Origin: Thermomonas sp.
GTDB taxonomy: Bacteria; Pseudomonadota; Gammaproteobacteria; Xanthomonadales; Xanthomonadaceae
Assembly: GCA_024711415.1 (NCBI GenBank)
Contig: JANJSW010000146.1
Coordinates: forward strand, 1-9,286
Length of the DNA: 9,286 nt
Direction of reading: 5' to 3'
Below the pieces are notes generated by a model. The model saw nothing but the letters and a program-made list of their open reading frames with translations, made no database searches and had not been told where the DNA came from. Position 1 is the first letter of the stretch, and each line of letters begins with the position of its first letter. Shown here piece by piece: positions 4,423 through 9,286 of this stretch. The position numbers and the translations under genes are program-made.

Positions 4423-6548
4423 CCCTGCGCGTAGTCGACCTGCAGCGCCTGCAGCCGGTTCAACTGCGCCTCGGTTTCCACCTGTTCGCCCACCGCGCGC
4501 ATGTCCAGCAGGTGGGCGATCTCGGTGATCGAGCGCACCACTGCTTCCGACAGCCGTGATTCGGTCAGGTCGCGGACGAAGCCGCCGTCGATCTTGAGGT
4601 AGTCCACCTGCAGGTCGCGCAGGTAACCGAACGAGCAGAAGCCGGTGCCGAAATCGTCGAGCGCGAACTGGCAGCCCAGCTCGCGCATCCGGGCGATGAA
4701 CCGGCGGGTGCGGGTGAGGTCGCGGACCACGCTGGTCTCGGTGATTTCCAGGCACAGCTGGCCCGGCCCCAGCGGGCTGTGGCGCAGGCGGCCGGCGGCG
4801 TAATCGGCGAACTCGTCGTCGGCCAGGGTGGCGGCGCCGAGATTGATGTTGCACTGGCCGATCCGCTTCGCCACCGCGCGATGCGCATCCAGCCAGTCCA
4901 GCACCGTGTCCAGCACATGGCGGTCCAGGCGCGGGCCCAGCCGGTAGCGTTCGGCCGCGGCGATCATGTCGGCCGGCGCGCGCAGCCGGTCCTCGCCGTC
5001 GCGCCAGCGCAGCAGCACTTCGAAGTGCGTCTGCACCGCGCCGGGTGCGCGCAGGTTCACGATCGGCTGGCACCAGAGTTCGAAGCGGCGCTGGTCCAGC
5101 GCTTCGCGCGCGTCCAGCGCATTGCGCATCATCCGGCTGCGGGTGCGCAGGCTCTCCACGTTCTGGCCGGCCACCAGCAGGCGATTGCCGCCCAGTTCCT
5201 TGGCCTCGTGGCAGGCGGTATCGACCTGCGACAGCAGGTCGTCGAAGCTGGCGTGCGGCGGCAGGCTGGCGGCGATGCCGATGCTGGCGGTGGTGCGCAA
5301 GGTGCCGCCTTGCCAGACCACCCGCAGCTCCTCCAGCGCGGACAGCAAGCGGCGCCCCGCGACGGCGGCGGTGGCCGCCTCCTGCGGGGTCAGGATGGTG
5401 AACTCGTCGCCGCTGCTTCGGGCCACCAGCGCGTCGTGGCTGAAGGCGTCGCGCACCAGCGTCGCCACGTGCCGCAGCGCTTCGTCGCCGGCGGCATGGC
5501 TGGCGGCGTCGTTGACCAGCTTGAAGTTGTCCAGATCCACGTACAGCAGGGTCTGCGCCGCGGTCGAGTGCGCCAGCCGCGCGCGCGCCAGCTCCTCGAA
5601 GGCGTCGCGGTTGAGCAGGCCGGTCAGCGGGTCGGTGGTGGCGCGGATGCGCAGCGCCTCCATGCTGTAGGCGCGCTCGTTGTAGGACGCCAGCAGCAGG
5701 ATGGGTACCACCGAATTGACCACCAGCGTGCCCATCATCAGGGCGGTGTCGCGCAGCAGCTCCGGCCGTTCGGTGCCGCCCAGGCCCAGCCCCAGCACCA
5801 GCGCCAGCAGCACGGTGGTCAGCATGGTCGCGCCGGCAGTGAACAGCGGCGGATAGCGCGCCGCCGACCACAGCAGAAGGGCCAGCGGCAGGGTTGCGAT
5901 CGACAGCGGATACAGGCTGCCGCCGCGCGAAATCGCAAATCCGCCGGCCAGCGCCAGCAGCATCGCCGCGATCCATGCCAGGCGTTCGCGGCGGCTGGCG
6001 CCGGTGGGCGCGGGCAGCTGCACCGGCGGGCTCCTGGCGAAGAACAGCAGCAGGAACGGCACGATGGCGGTCACTCCGAGCAGGTCGCCCAGCGCCCACT
6101 GCAGCAATACCCGCGGCAGCTGCGTGGCCGGCACCATGCCGGCGACCAGCATGCCGGCGGCGCCCACCACCGCGCTGGCCGTCGACAGCAGGATGCCGCC
6201 GCGCAGCAGCAGGAAACCGTCGGCGATTCGCAGCTGCAGCCGCGGCTGCCGGCTTGCCACGTAGGCGCAGGCGGCCACCGTGCCGATGTAGTTGCTGGCC
6301 AGCGAGAACGGCAGGAAGGCCGCGGGTACCGGCACCACCAGCAGGTGCACCAGCAGCTGTGCCAGCGGGATCACCAGCGCGTAGCGCAGGCCGTGGCGCA
6401 GCACCAGCGCATAGCCGATGCCGGCGGCGGGCCAGAGCAGGGTCACGTCGGCGGGGGTACGCAGGTACAGCACGGCAATCACCGCGCCGGCGAAATACAG
6501 GCCGGTCAGCAGGGCACCACGCAGCGCTGTGGCGACGGCGTTCTGCAT
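4365..6548 (-). CDS. MASE1-GGDEF-EAL membrane protein (c-di-GMP turnover)
   Basis: 727 residues. Residues 1 to about 290 hold roughly eight hydrophobic segments with a MASE1-like Leu-Leu-Trp-Pro-Ala-Ala-Gly-Ile pattern, an inner-membrane sensory domain. A GGDEF domain follows from about 300 (Asp-Pro-Leu-Thr-Gly-Leu-Leu-Asn at 306 onward). Its signature is Ser-Gly-Asp-Glu-Phe at 379-383, so the first Gly is replaced, and no RxxD inhibitory site precedes it. An EAL domain fills about 490-720: Glu510-Val-Leu for EAL, Leu-Glu-Ile-Thr-Glu-Thr, Asp631-Asp-Phe-Gly-Thr-Gly, Leu-Lys652-Ile-Asp, and Gly-Glu688-Gln-Val-Glu-Thr where Ala-Glu-Gly-Val-Glu-Thr is usual. Metal ligands and the catalytic base look kept, so phosphodiesterase activity is plausible; cyclase activity is less certain. 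ATG 6548 starts four bases after the upstream stop, giving a coupled pair. An earlier in-frame start would read antisense to nothing conserved and overlap the upstream gene. Confidence 0.9.
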   Translation of the reverse strand: MQNAVATALRGALLTGLYFAGAVIAVLYLRTPADVTLLWPAAGIGYALVLRHGLRYALVIPLAQLLVHLLVVPVPAAFLPFSLASNYIGTVAACAYVASRQPRLQLRIADGFLLLRGGILLSTASAVVGAAGMLVAGMVPATQLPRVLLQWALGDLLGVTAIVPFLLLFFARSPPVQLPAPTGASRRERLAWIAAMLLALAGGFAISRGGSLYPLSIATLPLALLLWSAARYPPLFTAGATMLTTVLLALVLGLGLGGTERPELLRDTALMMGTLVVNSVVPILLLASYNERAYSMEALRIRATTDPLTGLLNRDAFEELARARLAHSTAAQTLLYVDLDNFKLVNDAASHAAGDEALRHVATLVRDAFSHDALVARSSGDEFTILTPQEAATAAVAGRRLLSALEELRVVWQGGTLRTTASIGIAASLPPHASFDDLLSQVDTACHEAKELGGNRLLVAGQNVESLRTRSRMMRNALDAREALDQRRFELWCQPIVNLRAPGAVQTHFEVLLRWRDGEDRLRAPADMIAAAERYRLGPRLDRHVLDTVLDWLDAHRAVAKRIGQCNINLGAATLADDEFADYAAGRLRHSPLGPGQLCLEITETSVVRDLTRTRRFIARMRELGCQFALDDFGTGFCSFGYLRDLQVDYLKIDGGFVRDLTESRLSEAVVRSITEIAHLLDMRAVGEQVETEAQLNRLQALQVDYAQGYVFQRPMPIADFFGLPGD

Positions 6549-6552
6549 GGAC

Positions 6553-9286
6553 TCATCCCGGTTCCGTGGGCGGCGCGGGGGGGCGTGCTGCTTCCGGGGG
6601 CGGCTCGCCGCCTGCGCCCGGCTGGGCCTGGGCGGGCACCACGCCGGATGCGCCGAACAGTTCCAGCATCCCGCTGGCCAACAGCTGGCGCGGGTTGTTC
6701 CGATAGGCTGAAACATCTTCCGGCAGCCGTGCGTTCGCCAGCGGCCGATAGGCCATCCAGCCATTGCGCCCGGAATTCTTGACGGCGTACATGGCGCGGT
6801 CGGCCAGGGGCACCAGCTGCTCCCAGCCGAGCAGATCCGGGCGGTCGGGGAACAGCGGGCATTCGACCAGGCCCACCGACACGGTCAGCCGATGTTCCTC
6901 GCCGTTGCCGAGATCGAAGCGGTGCGCGGCGATGTGCGAACGCAGCCGTTCGCCGATCAGCGCCACGCTGCCGCGCGGCAGTGGTCGCAGCACCAGCAGG
7001 AATTCCTCGCCGCCCCAGCGAGCCACGTAGTCGCCGCTGCGCTTCAGTTCGCCCAGCAGCCGGCCGAGTTGTTCCAGCACGCGGTCGCCGGCCGCGTGGC
7101 CCCAGGTGTCGTTGATGACCTTGAAATGGTCGACGTCGAGCAGAGCGATCACCAGCGCTTCGCGGCCTTCGCGATAGTCGGGATCGCGCTGGTAGAACGA
7201 CAGGTCGATGGGAATCTGCTGGGTCAGGTAGCGACGGTTGTGCAGGCCGGTGAGCGGGTCGGTGAAGCTGATTTGCTCCAGCCTGGCGTTGGCGGCCTGC
7301 AGGTCGCGGGTGCGCTCCTGCACCAGCTGCTCCAGCACCATGCGCTGTCGCGCATACCGATGGCGCAGGCTCAGGTAGCCCAGCCACACCAGCGCCACCG
7401 CCAGCAAGCCTGCCAGGACGCGGAAGGCCAGGGTTTCGTGCAGGTGGGGCGGCACGATCACGTCCAGATGCGCACTGCCGGCCAGCGGGTCGGCGCGGCT
7501 GAAGTCGGCCACCTCGAAGCGGTACTGGTTCGGCGGCAGATTGATGTAGCTGGCCGACCGCAGCGAAGGGTTGTCCAGTTCGCGCCAGCGTTGGTCGAAA
7601 CCGACCAGCCGGTAGCGCAGCCGCGGCAGTCGGGTCGGCTGGAACGCCGGCACGGTGAAGTCGAAGCGCAGGTCGCGCGCGTCCATCGGCAGCCGCAGCG
7701 TGTCCTTGCCGGGGACGTAGGCGCGAGCCTGCGTTGCCACGCTTTCAATCCGCACCGGCCGCGGCGTGCCGGCCTCGGCGGTGGCCAGCCGCACCAGCAG
7801 CGCGCCGTCGCGGGTAGGCAGCCACAGCTGGCCGTCGCGCAGCAGGCCGCGGCCGTTGCCGGAACCGTTGCAGCATTTGTCCTGTTGGCCGCCGGGACGG
7901 TCGAAACCGGAATTGATGACCAGCTGCGGGTCCAGTTGCAGGGCGGGCGAGCGCAGCGCCCGCTCGAGCTGCTCCAGCGGCAGCCGGTACACGCCCTGCA
8001 TGCCGGCCACCCACAGGCTGCCGGCGTCCTCGGCGAGGTGGAAGGGAATGTTGGTCGGCAGGCCGCGCCTGCCGTCGAAGGCGTGCCAGCGCTTGCCGTC
8101 GAACACGTGCAGGCTGTCGCCGTTGCTGCTGCCCACCACCCACTGCCCGTTCGCCAGTTCGAGCAGGGCAGTGACGGCGATGTCGTCATCGAGCCCGGTC
8201 TGTCGTCCCAACGCGAGGATGCGGCCGTTGCGCCACTCGTACAGGCCATGGCTGGAGCCCACCAGCAGGCGACCCTCGCGGGTTTCGTGGATGACGCGGA
8301 TGCGGGCGTCGGCCAGGCCTTCGGCCCGGCCGTAGCGGAGCAGCCGGTGATCGCGGTCGAGCAGGAACAGCCCGTCGCCGCTGGCGAACCACAGCCGCCC
8401 GCTGCGGTCGCGGACGATGCCGTTGATCTGCAGGTTGCGCAGCGGCGCCAACACCGCCGGCTGCTCCAGCCGGCCGCCGCGCAACACGGCCACACCGGCG
8501 CGGGTGCCGATCCAGACCTGGCCGGCTTCCGCCAGCAGGCTGTAGGCCTCCGGATGCGGCAGCCGCGCGCCGGCCACCGCCTGCTGGACGCGGCCATCGC
8601 GCCAGACTTCCACCCCGTTGACGGTACCCAGCCAGACGCTGCCGTCGGGTGCCCCGGAAATCGCCCACAGCAGCGGGTTGGCCAGGCCATGGGACTGGTC
8701 GACGCGGCGGGTGTAGCCGTTCCAGGCCCGCGCCACGCCTTCGGTCTGGCTGCCCAGCCACAGGTTGCCGTCGTGGTCTTCGTAGATCGCGCGGATGCCG
8801 ATGCTGCCCGGCGTGCCCTGGATGCGCTCGACCGGCTGGCCGCCGCGCCACCGCTCCAGGTACTGCGAGGTCGCGACCCACAGGTTGTCGTCGCGGTCGC
8901 TGGCCATCGCCTCGATGGTGGGTGCGTTGCCCGTGCCCGCGCCGAGGAAGGCGCCGTGCTGCAAGCGGAACAGGCCGCGGTTGCCGCCCGCCCAGATGGC
9001 GCCGTGGTGCCAGGCCAGCGCAGTGACCGGGGCGCCCGCCGCTGCCGGCAGCGGGAAGGCCTCGGTCGTGCCTGGATGGATCCGGTAAACCCGCCCGGCG
9101 CCGCCCGCCCACAGTCCGTCGGGCCGCACCAGCAGGCTCAAGGCCGGCTCCGGCAGTGCATGCAACAGGCGCAGGCGGCCGCCCTGGGGGGTGTAGATGC
9201 CCTCCGCGCCCGCCACCAGCACGCGGCCGTCGGCCATCGCCAGCGCCCGCACCGGGAAGGCGAGCGCCGGCTGGCCGCCGGCGTCC
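6553..9286 (-). CDS. Two-component-regulator-propeller diguanylate cyclase (Reg_prop - Y_Y_Y - TM - GGDEF), 5' end off the right edge
   Basis: 910 residues are visible; the frame stays open to the right edge, so the start and probable signal peptide are missing. Numbering is from the first visible codon (9285). Residues 1 to about 540 carry many Gly-x-Leu-Trp-(Leu/Val/Ile)-(Gly/Ala)-(Ser/Thr) repeats, each followed by Gly-(Leu/Val) and a Trp/Leu-x-x-Gly turn, the beta-propeller blades of Reg_prop sensors. A Cys471-Cys472-Asn-Gly-Ser-Gly-Asn motif lies between blades. A Y_Y_Y immunoglobulin-like domain spans about 555-605, one transmembrane helix about 618-640, and a short coiled coil about 645-670. 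The GGDEF domain starts near 674 with intact Gly-Gly-Glu-Glu-Phe (758-762) and an Arg-Ser-Gly-Asp inhibitory site five residues before it. It should make c-di-GMP in the cytoplasm in response to a periplasmic signal. The tail of about 55 residues is Pro/Ala-rich. Confidence 0.93.
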   Translation of the reverse strand, partial: DAGGQPALAFPVRALAMADGRVLVAGAEGIYTPQGGRLRLLHALPEPALSLLVRPDGLWAGGAGRVYRIHPGTTEAFPLPAAAGAPVTALAWHHGAIWAGGNRGLFRLQHGAFLGAGTGNAPTIEAMASDRDDNLWVATSQYLERWRGGQPVERIQGTPGSIGIRAIYEDHDGNLWLGSQTEGVARAWNGYTRRVDQSHGLANPLLWAISGAPDGSVWLGTVNGVEVWRDGRVQQAVAGARLPHPEAYSLLAEAGQVWIGTRAGVAVLRGGRLEQPAVLAPLRNLQINGIVRDRSGRLWFASGDGLFLLDRDHRLLRYGRAEGLADARIRVIHETREGRLLVGSSHGLYEWRNGRILALGRQTGLDDDIAVTALLELANGQWVVGSSNGDSLHVFDGKRWHAFDGRRGLPTNIPFHLAEDAGSLWVAGMQGVYRLPLEQLERALRSPALQLDPQLVINSGFDRPGGQQDKCCNGSGNGRGLLRDGQLWLPTRDGALLVRLATAEAGTPRPVRIESVATQARAYVPGKDTLRLPMDARDLRFDFTVPAFQPTRLPRLRYRLVGFDQRWRELDNPSLRSASYINLPPNQYRFEVADFSRADPLAGSAHLDVIVPPHLHETLAFRVLAGLLAVALVWLGYLSLRHRYARQRMVLEQLVQERTRDLQAANARLEQISFTDPLTGLHNRRYLTQQIPIDLSFYQRDPDYREGREALVIALLDVDHFKVINDTWGHAAGDRVLEQLGRLLGELKRSGDYVARWGGEEFLLVLRPLPRGSVALIGERLRSHIAAHRFDLGNGEEHRLTVSVGLVECPLFPDRPDLLGWEQLVPLADRAMYAVKNSGRNGWMAYRPLANARLPEDVSAYRNNPRQLLASGMLELFGASGVVPAQAQPGAGGEPPPEAARPPAPPTEPG

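Noticed and set aside
3049..6099. About 1016-residue open minus-strand frame
   Set aside because: It is antisense to hom and metB and out of frame with the MASE1-GGDEF-EAL protein. Its composition is that of GC-rich shadow frames, without recognisable domains.
4779..6782. 667-residue open plus-strand frame opposite the GGDEF-EAL gene
   Set aside because: It is Gln/His/Gly-rich shadow composition with no domain, and the opposite strand has clear MASE1, GGDEF and EAL motifs.
1..9286. Mobile elements, CRISPR arrays, tRNA or rRNA genes
   Set aside because: No transposase, integrase, spaced direct repeats or tRNA-like cloverleaf were seen on reading both strands. The internal repeats at 7700-9200 are protein-level propeller blades, not DNA repeats.

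Overview
The window is GC-rich, densely coding DNA. Its gene content suggests a gammaproteobacterium of the Xanthomonadales (Lysobacteraceae-like). The MetX is of the short kind I associate with Xanthomonas and Stenotrophomonas, and propeller-type and MASE1-type c-di-GMP proteins are common in that group. The taxonomy is inference from protein character and base composition, not from a marker gene.

Layout. (1) Bases 1-581, minus strand: the N-terminal part of a secreted M23-type metallopeptidase whose C-terminus lies off the left edge. (2) Bases 582-998: the divergent control region. It holds a perfect 10-bp inverted repeat with extra outer arms (718-759), a consensus -35 box directly abutting it, a clear SAM-I (S-box) riboswitch aptamer (783-906), and an expression platform that can hide the ribosome binding site of the next gene. 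Bases 582-717 show nothing I can assign. (3) Bases 999-4422, plus strand: a tightly coupled three-gene operon, metX - metB - hom, with ATGA and GTGA stop/start overlaps. (4) Bases 4365-9286, minus strand: two cyclic-di-GMP genes transcribed toward the met operon. The upstream one is a beta-propeller sensor diguanylate cyclase, cut by the right edge. The downstream one is a MASE1-GGDEF-EAL membrane protein starting 4 bases after the first gene's stop. Its 3' end overlaps the 3' end of hom by 58 bases.

How it works together. Hom reduces aspartate semialdehyde to homoserine, MetX activates homoserine by O-acylation, and MetB replaces the acyl group with cysteine to give cystathionine (or with sulfide, in some relatives). 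The operon thus covers the committed branch from aspartate semialdehyde toward methionine, and the leader reads the end product SAM. The leader suggests a translational OFF switch. The 3' strand of aptamer helix P1 (898-905) can pair instead with 978-985, which would break the hairpin that buries the GGAG ribosome binding site at 989-992. A DNA-level operator over the -35 box would add a second layer of control. The c-di-GMP pair is a separate unit: one probable synthase responding to a periplasmic signal, and one probable phosphodiesterase or dual-domain protein responding to a membrane signal.
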